A stretch of 64,000 nt of DNA from Brasenia schreberi (taxonomy: Eukaryota > Streptophyta > Magnoliopsida > Nymphaeales > Cabombaceae), in contig JAYKKT010000055.1 in assembly GCA_036023115.1 (NCBI GenBank), positions 11,600,501 to 11,664,500 on the forward strand, given 5' to 3'. Position numbers and translations under genes: made by a program. Shown piece by piece: positions 46,821 to 58,352 of this stretch (position 1 is the first letter of the stretch; every line of letters begins with the position of its first letter). The notes under the pieces are model-generated. The model was not told the DNA's origin and ran no database searches. It saw only the letters and a list, made by a program, of their open reading frames with translations.

Positions 46821-49611
46821 AACAACAACAACAACTAAGCCTTTTCCCATACTAGATAGGGTCGGCTACGTGGATTCTTTGTTTCCACAGATCCCAATCG
46901 TGTGCCATGTTAGCAGTTAACTCCCAATAAGCAAGATCCTTCTTTATTGTTTCTTTCCAACACTTTTGTAGTCGTCCTCTATTAATACTTTTCAAATTTA
47001 GTTTTTCTAACCTTCTTATAGATTCTTCTTTTGATCTTCTTTCTATATGTCCAAACCATCTTAAACGATGTTCTCTCATTTTATCCTCTATTGGTGCCAC
47101 TCCTAATTTGTTTCTAATAACCTCATTATGTATACAGTCTTTTCTTGTATGACCACTCATCCATCTCAACATCTTCATTTCTGTCACAAACATCTTTTGT
47201 ACATGTTGATGATTAATTGCCCAACACTCAAAACCATAAAACATGGCAGGCCTAATTGCTGCTCTATAATATTTACCTTTTAATTTTAATGGTATCTTCT
47301 TATCACAAAGAATACTTGATGCTCCTCTCCATTTTAACCAACCAAAATTAGCTTTATGTGTAACATCTCCATCAATTCTTCCATCACTCTGAAAAATTGA
47401 CCCTAGGTATTTAAAACTTTCCTTTTGGGGAATGCAATGTGTGCCAATTTTAATTTCTATGTCCTTTGAAGTAAGCAAATGATCAAACTTACATTTCATA
47501 TATTCTGTCTTTGTTCTACTAAGTCGAAGGCCTTTGCTTTCTAATGTTTCTCTCCATAGTTCCAATTTTCTATTAACTTTTTCCTTAGACTCCTCCACTA
47601 ATACAATGTCATCTGCAAATAACATACACCAAGGTACTTCATCTTGAATATGTTTTGTTAACTCAACCATCACCATTATAAATAAGTACAAACTTAAAGT
47701 TGATCCTTGATGTAACCCAATATTAACTTCAAAGAAGTCTGTCGTTCCTTCATGAGTCCTCACATATGTTTTTTCACCATCATACATGTCTCTTATAAGG
47801 TTAATATATGTCAATGGGATACCTCTTTTTTCCAAAGTTCTCCAAAGAACCTCCCTCGGTACCTTATCATAAGCTTTTTCTAGATCAATAAATATCATGT
47901 GAAGCTCTTTCTTTTTTACTCTAAAATATTCCATAAGACATCTCAAAAGGTGAATCGCTTCAATAGTAGATATGCTTGGCATGAATTCAAATTGGTTCTC
48001 CGTTGTACTTGATACTTGTCTTAACCTACGTTCGATAATTCTTTCCCATAATTTCATAGTATGACTCATTAACTTGATACCTCGATAATTAGCATAATTT
48101 TGAATCTCTCTCTTGTTCTTATATATGGGTATAAGTGTACTTGCTCTCCATTCCTCGGACATCTTTTAGTTTTTCCATATTTCATTAAATAGTCTTATGA
48201 GCCAAGTGATTCCTATTTCTCCTAGTATTTTCAAAACTTCTATAGGAATATTATCTGGTCCTACCGATTTACTACCCTTCATATGTTTAAGAGCCTCTTT
48301 GACTTCATTCTTTTGAATATGTCGGTAGAAATTGTGGTTTATATACTTTTCTGACTTGGCTAAATCTCCTATACTAATACTAGCATCTTTATTTTCATTA
48401 AAAAGATTATAAAAATAGTTTTTCCATCTATTTCTTATATCATCATTTGCCACTAAAATTTTTTCATCCTCGTTTTTTATGCGTCTAACATAATTAAGAT
48501 CTTTAGTTTTCTTATCTCTAGCCCTAGCTATCCTAAAAATATCTCTTTCACCCTCTTTTGAGTTGAGTTTTTTATATAAATCCTCCCAAATCTTAGCTTT
48601 TGCTTCACTAACGGCCTTTTTCGCTTCCTTCTTTGCTTTCTTATAAGCTTATAAAGTTTCACTAGTTTTCTTAGCATAATGTAATTTGTAACATGCCCTC
48701 TTTACCTTGATTTTATTTTGTACTACTTCACTCCACCACCAAGCTTCTTTTTATGCCGGTATACCTCCCTTAGATACCCCTAACACATCTTTCGCCACTT
48801 TCCTAATATGTATAGCCATATTGTTCCACATATCACAGGGTGTACCAACATAATTCCAAACATCTACTTGAAGGACTTTCTGTTTAAATATATCTTCTTT
48901 CTCGCTTTTGAGGTTTCATCATTTAGTTTGAATAGCTCGATGCACTCTTTTCTTCTTTGTCTATTTTTTTATTTATAAATCCATAACTAAAAGTCGATGT
49001 TGGGTGGTTAAGCTTTCTCTTGCAATTAGCTTACAATCTTTACAACACTCTATCTTTTTTTCTACAAATAACGTAATCAATTTGTGTTTGTGATAAGCCA
49101 CTCTTATAAGTAATTAAATGTTCATCTCATTTTTTGAAGATTGCATTGACTATAAATAGATCAAATGCCATAGCAAAATTTAAAATCTCCCTACCTTCCT
49201 CATTTATATCCCCAAAACCAAAGTTTCTATGAATCCATTGATATCATAATGCCTCTTTACTGACATGTTCATTTAAATCTCCTCCTAAACAAATCAACTC
49301 CCTTTGTGGAATCTTTTGAAACACCTTATCTAACTCTTCCCAAAAAACTATCTTTATACTATCTTTTAGTCCTACTTGGGGTGCGTAAGCACAAACTATA
49401 TTTAAAACCTTTACTCCTAACACTAATTTCAACGTCATGATTCGGTAACCATATCGTTGGATGTCTACTACACTCTCCTTTAAATCTTTATTTATGATAA
49501 TATCAACTCCGTTTTGAGCCTTTTTTTTACCTGAGTACCATAATTTAAAACTTGTATCCTCTATCTCCTTTGCTTTTTCTCCAACCCATTTTGTCTCTTC
49601 TAGTCCATATT
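46821..49611 (-). mobile_element. Youngest-looking RTE LINE, 5'-truncated, nested in another LINE
   Basis: Minus-strand element starting with an (AAC)n tail (TTG on its own strand) and ending at GAGACAAAATGGG within the endonuclease domain. AGTCCAT occurs on both flanks (46814-46820, 49612-49618). It contains the best-preserved reverse transcriptase of the window. The endonuclease part (49200-49600) is broken by stops. It has lost about 500 bp of its 5' end relative to the full-length copy at 4.8-8.1 kb. Confidence 0.92.
46852..48453 (-). pseudogene. LINE reverse transcriptase, open except for one stop
   Basis: Two frames (48453-48166 and 48162-46852, 436 residues) are in the same phase, separated by a single TAA where other copies have Gln (KNQKV), a likely C-to-T change. 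Domain content: an N-terminal RT region ([29 protein letters not shown]), then in the 436-residue part [10 protein letters not shown] (25-34), FIDLEKAYD with the first catalytic Asp (about 93), GLHQGSTLS (149-157) and [10 protein letters not shown] with the catalytic Asp pair (184-185). The thumb and C-terminal region [20 protein letters not shown] is followed by a Trp-rich end ([15 protein letters not shown]). In RTE elements this enzyme copies its own RNA onto nicked DNA in the nucleus. Confidence 0.9.
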
Positions 49612-50452
49612 TATTTATATTGGTTATTGATGAGTTAACAAAACATATTAAAGATGAAGTACCTTAGTGTATGTTACATGCAAATGGCATTGTGTTAGTG
49701 GACGAATCTAAGAAAAAGTTAATAGGAAATTGGAACTAAGAAGAGAAATGTTAGAAAGTAAAGGATTCCGACTTAGTAGAATAAAGACAAAATATATAGA
49801 ATGTAAGTTTGATCATTTGGGCACTTTAAAGGATATAAAAATTAAGATTGACAATTTTTTGATGTGATAAAAATTGATGGAGATGTTACGCATAGAATTA
49901 ATATTGGTTAGCTAAAATGGAGAGAGGCATCACGTATTGTGTGTGATAGAAGATATCATTAAAGTTGAAAGGTAAATATTATAAAGCAACAATTAGACAT
50001 GTTATGTTTTATGGTTATGAGTGTTGGGCAGTTAATTATCAACATGTGTAAAAGATGTCCATATCATAAATGAAGATGTTGAGATGAATGAGTGGTCATA
50101 CAAGGATAGACCGTATATATAATAAGGTTATTAGTAACCAATTGGGAGTAGCACTAATAAAAGATAAAATGAGGAAAAATCATTTAAGATGGTTCAAACA
50201 TGTAAAAAGATGACCAAAGGATGCTCCTATAAGAAGATATGAATAACGAAGATACGAATAACTAAATTATGAAAATGTTAAAGGGGGAAGATGACAACCA
50301 CAAAAGTGTTTGAAAAAAACTATAAATAATGATGCAGTTTATATTGAGTTAACTGCTAGCTAGGCACATGATAGGACTATGTGGAAACAAAGAAACCAAG
50401 TAGCCAACTCCATCTAATATCGGAAGAGGCTTAGTTGTTGTTGTTGTTGTTG
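49612..50452 (+). mobile_element. 3' part of the split LINE
   Basis: Resumes at AGTCCATATTTATTTATATT with VIDELTKHI-like codons, then the decayed active-site region (HANGIVLVDES in place of [10 protein letters not shown]), thumb text, and a (TTG)n tail at about 50431-50452. Together with 44343-46820 it forms one older LINE. Confidence 0.85.
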
Positions 50453-50980
50453 ATTATACTATTAATATGTTTGTTTTTATCCCTGTCATGGTGGTGCTCC
50501 AACTATCTTACATATGCATTTCTTGTGCTTTCTACTTCGACAGATTTCTTGGAATGCTTCACTAATTTCCTGTTATGTTTGTTGGAGAATTTGCATATCA
50601 CATATCTGTACTTTTCTTATAGGAGTTCTATTCTTTGAAACGGCGGTGTGCGGAACGTCCAGGAAGCATATTCAAATGTTATTGTGTTGTTGCAGTATGT
50701 ATTACCCTTTTTCATGTTGTGAATGACGCACATTTGCAACCTTTTTCTTTAGCAGTCAGTTAATAATTGACTGTATATAGCATACGGTCATAAGCAGAAT
50801 TTCCTTTACCCAGGCTATAGGCCAACCTTCATAATGCTTGTACCTTGCCTGAGTCTGATTATGAATTAGGTTGGTTGGCTACTGAGTCTTCTGACTCTTC
50901 ACCATGCCTTTTGAGATGCAACAGCCCAGCTGACCTTGGCTAAATCTCGCCACCTAACATTGCAGGTAATAAAGTTCAGA

Positions 50981-51087
50981 TATTAATAAGTATGTACATT
51001 ATCAAGGAAGCTAGGGATGATCCGTGAACGTTCCATGAGCATGGTCTACCATACACATAGAATACCTTGTCTTCTATAATGAATTCT

Positions 51088-51158
<71 letters not shown>

Positions 51159-51260
51159 GTATGTACATTATCAAGGAAGCTAGGGATGATCCGTGAACGT
51201 TCCAAGAGCATGGTCTACCATACACATAGAATACCTTGTCTTCTATAATGAATTCTAAAA

Positions 51261-51322
<62 letters not shown>
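50981..51322. repeat. 169-bp duplication including (AT)n, in a GNAT intron
   Basis: TATTAATAAGTATGTACATT at 50981 recurs at 51150, with about 110 bp of near-identical sequence (one visible change, CATGAGC versus CAAGAGC), each copy followed by a long (AT)n run. The second run passes into (TTTA)n, (TC)n and (TCCC)n up to 51386. Confidence 0.9.
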
Positions 51323-51324
<2 letters not shown>

Positions 51325-52324
51325 TTATTTATTTATTTATTTATCCCCCTCTCTCTCTCTCTCTCCCTCCCTCCCTCCCTCTCTCATATTTCAGCGGCTT
51401 CAACCAGCATCAGCCATTGATGACTTTCCTCACATCCTAATTCAGAATACCATTGATTCAGTTCAGTCGATACACATATCTATACCTATGTGGAGTAGGT
51501 CATGGTCGTGCTTCATTCAATTACACAATAGTTACTTAGGAATGGAACAGTTAGTGATTTAATGAATATATTAAACTTCTTAGTGCAATGGTAAAGGAAA
51601 TCCTTTGAGAGATAGGTCTTAATCATTCATTTTCTGTCAGATATTCTTTCTCCATTCGGGAAGTTGTCTCCTTGTCATTTGGTGTTGAAGTTTTCCTCAA
51701 TTTCAGGTTAAGAAGGAAGACAGAAGAGCGAGACGAACTTTGTTAAATAGCATTGTTGGAACTCTTGATATATGTGTTCAGCCATTTTCTCAAGGAGAGA
51801 CCATCCGAGGGGTAAGTTTTGATCTTTGTTTTTTTATTCACAATATGCCTGAATTAGTAAACATAGTACTAGTAGAGGATCGGTTCTAGCACGTGACAAC
51901 AATATTTTTCCTGTTAGAAGCTACGACGAGGTACAGGATTTGCCGCTGATGGTGCCTGTTACTTAGGAAGGTATGCTTATGTTGCGAATCTCTGTGTAAC
52001 AAAGTATGCTAGGCGTCAAGGTATTGGAACGAATATGATGTATTTGGCTACTGATTTTGCAATGTTGGCAGGTATGTTCTTGTTAAATCGTTGTAGAGCC
52101 TCAAGCTTATTGTTTTTTTGCTTTGTTTAGTTGGAATCAAGTTGCAGATGTACACTTTTTTTCTAATCCTTGTTTATTTGCTCTTAGGCATCACTGAAAT
52201 ATTTATTCATGTTAATGCTGATAATAAGCCTGCCCAAGAACTATACTAGAAGATCGGTTTCAAGGTTATACACCGAGAAGTTCCTTATATGGTCAACCTA
52301 TACTATCTTTTATATTCATTTTGA

Positions 52325-53049
52325 TTCATTAAATTTGATTAAGAAGTCAATTCTAATGTTCATACTTGGTAGTTGGAAAGTTCTACATTCTAGTATGGAG
52401 AAACTGTCAGATGTCATTCTTTTATATGCAAAAAAGAGAAATAAAGCCTCATGTGATCATCATATAGCTATCCTTGTATCTGTCCATGTTGTACAGGTAT
52501 ACGCCTTGGGCATTATGTATAGGCATAGCGTGAGGGTCTGTGTGGAGCCTCCTCATTACAATTGATCTTGCTTATGATAACTGGAGCTCAATTTAGGTTT
52601 TCTAGAGGACATGCCTACTCAAGGCAGCATAATTGTTGAATTTTTGGTAGAGGATGCAAATCCATAACTGAAGGAAAGCTTCAATTACTGTTGGAAGGCC
52701 CATTTGCAAGAAAGTTCTAGTTGCTTCCTAAAGGTTCCTTGTCACTTGTCTTAATTATTTCATTATTATTATTGCCCTTAATTATTTCATTATGTATAGT
52801 TATTCTTGCATTCTACTGTTGTGATTTTGAAAATCCTTTTTGTAATCCTTAACCATGCAACTAAGAATTGTAGAAATCCATCATAGTCAGTCTCTGACTT
52901 GATTGCACTAGTACAAGGGGGAGTCAAGGGGTCTAAGGAATTCACTGGAGAAGTTGAAACCATCTTATATAGTGTAATCTCTACCCATATGTGGGTTCTA
53001 TTTGGCATTGTCTGGGATTCATGGGAAATGATTTCAATGTTACTAAGAA
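52325..53049. other. 3' flank of the GNAT gene
   Basis: AT-rich, probably 3' UTR and flank. Nothing else recognised until the RNase H fragment. Codons resembling its upstream linker (ETILYSVISTHMWVLF) appear from 52899. Confidence 0.35.
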
Positions 53050-53446
53050 GCAATTGGAAGCCCCTTCTCTCAGGTGAGGTTAAATTGAATATTGATGGGA
53101 GTGTTAATCAAGTTAAAGCTGGTATTGGAGGACACCTAGTATCGGAGAATGGATTATGAGGATTTCAGGTTTGGCTAACAGTAGTAGCACTCTTGAAGCT
53201 GAGCTACTAGCTATTCAAAGAGTGCTGCTGTTTGCCTGGAACGAGGGATTCAGGTCTGTTTGGTGTGAATCAGATTTTCTTGAAACAGTTACAATCATCT
53301 CAATAGATACCAGGCAAGGATTTCATAGATTTGTAGATATTATTAATGTCATTGCTGATTTCAAAACTCAAGGTCGGTCTATTCGCATCAGACACTGCTT
53401 CAAAATAACAGGTGCAGATTTTTTGGCAAAGTTGGTACTGAGTTGA
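53050..53446 (+). mobile_element. L1-type LINE RNase H (RVT_3) fragment
   Basis: Two frames joined by a frameshift/stop at about 53156. The first ends KLNIDGSVNQVKAGIGGHLV with the first catalytic Asp. The second has SSTLEAELLAIQRVLLFAWN (catalytic Glu), SVWCESDFLE (Asp), then FHRFVDIINVIADF and the ADFLAKL C-terminal block. This is the RNase H domain found at the end of plant L1-type LINE ORF2 proteins and their domesticated relatives. No reverse transcriptase lies upstream, so it is a 5'-truncated or captured fragment. Confidence 0.8.
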
Positions 53447-53602
53447 GAAATAGATTTTAAAGTCTGAACTGCCCCATCTAGTGATATTAGTCCATTACTT
53501 CATATGGAAGCTAACACATTTTTGGGGTATAATGTTTAGATTACAGGTTTTGTATACAATGTAAATATTGTTTTCATTGTTCTGATTTTTACTCCCCTTC
53601 AG

Positions 53603-53697
53603 AGGGCGGGTTATACTGTCCGACGTACCCAAGAAAAAGAAAGCCATTTAAGTTACCCAACTTAATGTGGGAAGCAGCTATGTCACATGGGCAACAG
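53603..53697 (+). other. Exon-like frame of unknown gene
   Basis: A very good acceptor (TTTTTACTCCCCTTCAG) precedes an open frame reading GGLYCPTYPRKRKPFKLPNL and onward to a donor-like CAACAG|GTGAAG. In another frame it reads RAGYTVRRTQEKES, which resembles the end of some GNAT proteins. Which frame is used, if any, is unclear. Confidence 0.25.
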
Positions 53698-54181
53698 GTG
53701 AAGTCCATCTAGGGGATGCAGCCACTTTGAAAATCATAGGTGCGGGATTCAACAACATAAATGTGTTCCTGTACATATATTATTTTGTATACTTAATAAT
53801 ATCTCATGAAATTAGAAGAAAGCTGTCGCAAGTTATTATTAACTTTTTGTTAATATCTCATAAAAATAATAGAAAGCTCACATGTTAGAAGTTACTGTTC
53901 ACTTCCATGGAAATGTTCGCTGGGGTGGCTATAAACCGTCTCTAAGTTAGACATGGGTGAGAATTGTTATGCCTTGACGTTTAGCTGGAGACGTCTCCTT
54001 CCTCTTCTCTGAATTTTTATATTCTATCCCAAGACACATTTTTGTGAGCTTAGCCCCATTATTTTCACGACGTATCTGGTAGATCATCACTCCATGATTG
54101 TCTGTTCATTTTCATTATTTATTATTATCTTTGCTTTTATCATTGGTTTTTCTATTTAAGGTTGTGATTTTATTGTCCCAG

Positions 54182-54255
54182 ATGGCGGAATAAGCTTCAT
54201 CTTCGGCAGCAACGGAAGGCAGGATACTTATGGTTCTGAACAATTTAAACCGTAA
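54182..54255 (+). other. Possible terminal exon of unknown gene
   Basis: After a pyrimidine-rich acceptor (TTTTATTGTCCCAG) the frame reads DGGISFIFGSNGRQDTYGSE and QFKP before TAA. It may be a last exon shared with 53603-53697. No family recognised. Confidence 0.25.
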
Positions 54256-54537
54256 GATGCAGCCTTCAATTCAAGTGTCTACTATGTGTAAGATTTTCGA
54301 TCTGTCTTGTGGCTCTCTCGTGGCTGTCCAGGCAACTTTTTTTTTCGCCCTTGCCTGTGGACATTACGTTGTATGTATGATGTATAGCAGCTAATCCTCA
54401 CATACAGTATGCAGACCATTTTCTACTGATGTTTCTCGTTATAGAATGAAATAAACGAATGATTGAGTTGTTATGCACTGCTGTAACTACTGTACTTTCC
54501 CCATTCTTATGAACTTTTTAGAAAGACAGCAAGTGGG

Positions 54538-54870
54538 ATTATGTGCAATGTTGTAATTAGCGTATTGGTATCCGTATCATATAGGCACCAATACCCGATA
54601 ATTATACCATATCGTATGATGCAATAGGATATGGTACATTAAAATATTGAATAACAAAAAAATCATTAAAAAATCATGCCGTAATACAGTGTATTGTATG
54701 ATATATGGTGTATCGTACGATACAATATTCGTATCATATGATACATCACTATTTGGGTGTGATTAATCTCTATTGCGATACATGTATCTGAATCATATCA
54801 GTTCAGGTATCGATATACCTTTATCGCGTACCGTATTGTACGATACAATATTTATAACATTGGTTATGCG
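54538..54870. mobile_element. hAT-type MITE with CGTATC-rich ends (element 54546-54862)
   Basis: The left end is CAATGTTGTAATTAGCGTAT and the right end, complemented, CAATGTTATAAATATTGTAT. Flanks ATTATGTG and GTTATGCG form an imperfect 8-bp target duplication, the length made by hAT transposases. Both arms are dense in CGTATCATATGATACG-like palindromic motifs. No coding sequence. Confidence 0.65.
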
Positions 54871-56435
54871 GATTCCTAACAGTTATATTCTTAGCAAGAA
54901 ATTATGTACAAAATATACAAGCATCAAGAACCGTTTTTCCACCAGCAACCTTTGCTAATTCTGCGAAATGGATGGCCACATGAATGGAGTCCTATTTAGC
55001 TTTGGAGATATTAAACGACCAAAAAGATAACAGGCAAGATCATACTCGGGTATTTTTGTGATCGTGTGTTTCTGGTCAGCATTGTACCTTCCACGAACAG
55101 CCTCTCACTCCAACTGGCGACCGACTGATTAGAGCACATCCAGAGTACTCAAAGTATTGGCAAATGGATTTTCTCAAGGTTTGTTTTTTTTTTAAAAAAA
55201 AATGCTTGAGCAGTTTTACAGTAAAATTGAAACATTTGATCATGTTGAGTTGGCATGGTTTTGTCTAATATGTTTGAGTAAACAAGCTTATATCGGTCGG
55301 GCTGGACTGAACATGAAGCATTTGCATTCAGCTCCTATTACTCTTAATTGACCACCTTGTGGATAACAAACCAGACAAGAATAAGCTCATTATATGCTAA
55401 ATCCCTAGAAGCTTGGTATAGACTAGCTCGGCATGCGGGGCTGTAAACTCAGACCTATGAGTTGTTTGGCTCGTCTAAACTTCACCACGCGAGATGAGCT
55501 ACGATTTGGCTCATGACAACTCGCCAAATTGGATACGTCGGTTTTTATACATATATTGTGAATACATTATATTTAAACAGTTAAAATACATTTTTATATA
55601 AATTAGTTAGCTACCAGATGATGAGTTAGCTCACATCTCACGAGTTACAAATGAGAGGACAACAAAGAAGACAAGCCCCGTTTCACTTGTCAGTATGGCT
55701 CATATTCTAGCTTTCTTTGGCGGGCTCATTCTGAAGCCCTAGAAGCTGGGCATTCTGGTTTAGCCTGTAGAGCAAGAAAATAAGGATGATGTTATCTAGT
55801 TCATTGGAAGCCCAAGAAGCTGAGTATCTGGGTTTAGCATGTAGAAGCAAGGTAAGATGACAGGTGAACAAGGAGATTCTGATTATTGTATAGGGATGAC
55901 AATGGGGTCAGCCAGGGCGGGTTTTCAACGTACAGGAATGCATGGAGTGGGGCTGGTAAGCATTGTCATTCCCATTATTGCATGTATTGGAGCACCTTGT
56001 TATATCTTTTGCTAATGAATAGTCTTTTCGTAATATCTGTTCTGATGTTTAAATTTAAGAATGACGATCTAATTAAGCGAGTTAGTGAAATGCTAACCAT
56101 GTTTGCAGAGCAAATCGACAAGTGAAATGTTGAGGGAAAGATGTACGTGCGGGCTGGTAAGGAACCAAGCTGTTCATGGTTTGGCTCGGTTCTACTTGTC
56201 TGTGGCTCCTTGGTTGGTTAAATAATTCTAGTTGAGCATAAACATGGTATAGCTCGGCTCAGTTTTTACCTAAGTCATGCCCCTAGAGCAATTGTATTAG
56301 TCGATTACATTTTGTTCAACTTTCTCACAAAGGGAAAGTTGAGATACATGAAGAGACTCTTTTGGTATTTAAGAAGATATTTTTCGTAAACTCGGTTTGT
56401 TAGGTTAGTATTGGATTAATTTTAGGTTTATGTTT
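54871..56435. other. Spacer, no gene recognised
   Basis: AT-rich. Phrases such as GGCTCG, CTCGGCTC and GAGCTAGC recur at 55270-55760 and 56150-56270, suggesting a diverged repeat. Open frames are short and unconvincing. Confidence 0.35.
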
Positions 56436-57015
56436 ATTTGTATTGGTCATTGACGAGTTAACATAACATATTTAAGATAAAGTTCTTTTATATTTGTTAT
56501 TCATGGATGAGTTTTAGGAAAAAGTTAATAGAAAATTAAAATTATAGAGAAAAACATTAGAAAGTAAAGCTTTTGACTTAATAGAACAAAGGCAAAATAT
56601 ATGGAATGCAAGTTTGGTTATTTGGTTTCTTCAAATTATATAAAAATTAAGTTTGTCATATATTGTATCCCTTATAAGAAAAGTTTCAAGTACCTAGGAT
56701 AAATTTTTTAGAGTGATCGAAAAATTGATAGAGATGTTATGCATATAATTAATGCAAGTTGGTTAAAATGAAGAAGTGCACCATGTATTTTATGTGAGAA
56801 GAAGATTTGAAAGTTAAATGTTATAGAGTAACAATTCGACCCACTATACTTTATGATTATGAGTGTTGGACAATTAATTATCAACATGTACAAAAGATGT
56901 TCATGAGAGAAATGAAGATGCTCTCAAGATGAATGGTTACCAAAGAAAACACTGTCTATGTAATGAGGATATTAAAAACAAATTGGGAGTGATACCAATA
57001 TATGATAAAATATAC
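56436..57015 (+). mobile_element. Worn RTE LINE fragment (RT palm to thumb)
   Basis: Begins near the VIDELTKHI-like block and passes the active-site region (decayed, about 56500). It continues through SFKYLG-, SWLK- and SECW-like blocks to NKLGVIPI-like text near 57000. Both ends of the LINE are missing. It is among the most diverged copies here. Confidence 0.8.
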
Positions 57016-57284
57016 AATCACTATGTACTATCCATCTCAATGTTTGCACTATCTACGTAATCATGAACTATAAAAGACCGATTTCATCATTATGATGATA
57101 ATCTGAAAGACAATTTCCATCATCGATCTACAAAAATCTCTATGATTTGCTTGATATCGTTTTTGTGATCGTCCTTTTGGATGATGAGTAACATTATACT
57201 CTTCTACTCATATCATGTGTGTCGCACCTTTGTATGAAAAAGGATAATGAATAAATTAAATAAGTATGAATATATATTATAAAA

Positions 57285-58352
57285 TATATCATATATAATA
57301 TAATACATACCAAATAATGAGTGTGAGATAAGTGTCACTGTATCACTGCCAAATTAGTTTATATATACACACATTCAAAGGGGACGTGGATGTACTGTGT
57401 CCCTTTTGAAAGGTGACGGAATAAACCACATCCCCTTCGCAAGAAGGCCGTGCGTTACAACAACCGTGTCGCCAACCCGATAAAAAAACATGAAATCCAT
57501 CAATGAACCTCAAAATCGTATGCTCCAACCATTTAATTAACATCCATTTAATTATATCATATATAATATAATACATACCAAATAATGAGTGTGAGATAAG
57601 TGTCACTGTATCACTGCCAAATTAGTTTATATATACACACATTCAAAGGGGACGTGGATGTACTGTGTCCCTTTTGAAAGGTGACGGAATAAACCACATC
57701 CCCTTCGCAAGAAGGCCGTGCGTTACAACAACCGTGTCGCCAACCCGATAAAAAAACATGAAATCCATCAATGTACCTCAAAATCGTATGCTCCAACCAT
57801 TTAATTAACATCCATTTAATTATATCATATATAATATAATACATACCAAATAATGAGTGTGAGATAAGTGTCACTGTATCACTGCCAAATTAGTTTATAT
57901 ATACACACATTCAAAGGGGACGTGGATGTACTGTGTCCCTTTTGAAAGGTGACGGAATAAACCACATCCCCTTCGCAAGAAGGCCGTGCGTTACAACAAC
58001 CGTGTCGCCAACCCGATAAAAAAACATGAAATCCATCAATGTACCTCAAAATCGTATGCTCCAACCATTTAATTAACATCCATTTAACTATATCATATAT
58101 AATATAATACATACCAAATAATGAGTGTGAGATAAGTGTCACTGTATCACTGCCAAATTAGTTTATATATACACACATTCAAAGGGGACGTGGATGTACT
58201 GTGTCCCTTTTGAAAGGTGACGGAATAAACCACATCCCCTTCGCAAGAAGGCCGTGCGTTACAACAACCGTGTCGCCAACCCGATAAAAAAACATGAAAT
58301 CCATCAATGTACCTCAAAATCGTATGCTCCAACCATTTAATTAACATCCATC
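57285..58352. repeat. 268-bp tandem array, nearly four copies
   Basis: Units start at 57285, 57553, 57821 and 58089. The copies differ by only isolated bases (for example AATGAACC versus AATGTACC, and TTTAATTA versus TTTAACTA). Each unit contains a potential hairpin, TTCAAAGGGGAC...GTCCCTTTTGAA (57374-57410 in unit 1), and a GC-richer core in an AT-rich frame. The identical short frames on the minus strand are a consequence of the repeat, not genes. Confidence 0.95.

Larger units (their letters stand above)
43666..52324 (+). pseudogene. GNAT-family N-acetyltransferase gene, plastid type, with large transposon-filled intron and a late stop
   Basis: Seven exons join in frame. 43666-43707 has YVARGAVLDEDFW. 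43829-43881 has TAAWLRVESHWENVSYS. 44006-44042 has HVDIYKRNFAEQ. 50623-50694 has EFYSLKRRCAERPG. 51707-51811 has VKKEDRRARRTLLNSIVGTL. 51918-52071 has RYAYVANLCVTKYARRQGIG, including the R/Q-x-x-G-x-G acetyl-CoA loop. 52188-52324 has ITEIFIHVNADNKPAQELY, then TAG (52247-52249), then KIGFKVIHRE to a TGA at 52322. Splice borders are canonical, with matching phases. The domain transfers an acetyl group from acetyl-CoA to amine substrates; homologues are plastid proteins of about 250-300 residues. The transit peptide and the exon before the first one are not found on this strand (see 30385-30568). Intron 3 spans 6.6 kb and holds two LINEs. The TAG replaces a residue usually Gln or Arg, consistent with C-to-T decay of CAG, and would remove the last beta strands. 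It may be a young pseudogene or an allele. Confidence 0.75.

Noticed and set aside
51236..51562. A 108-codon frame starting with Tyr-Ile repeats
   Set aside because: The first half is (AT)n microsatellite translation. The second half could be a cryptic exon but does not fit the GNAT reading.
57343..58347. Four near-identical 66-87-codon frames
   Set aside because: They are products of the 268-bp tandem array; nothing in them resembles a protein family.
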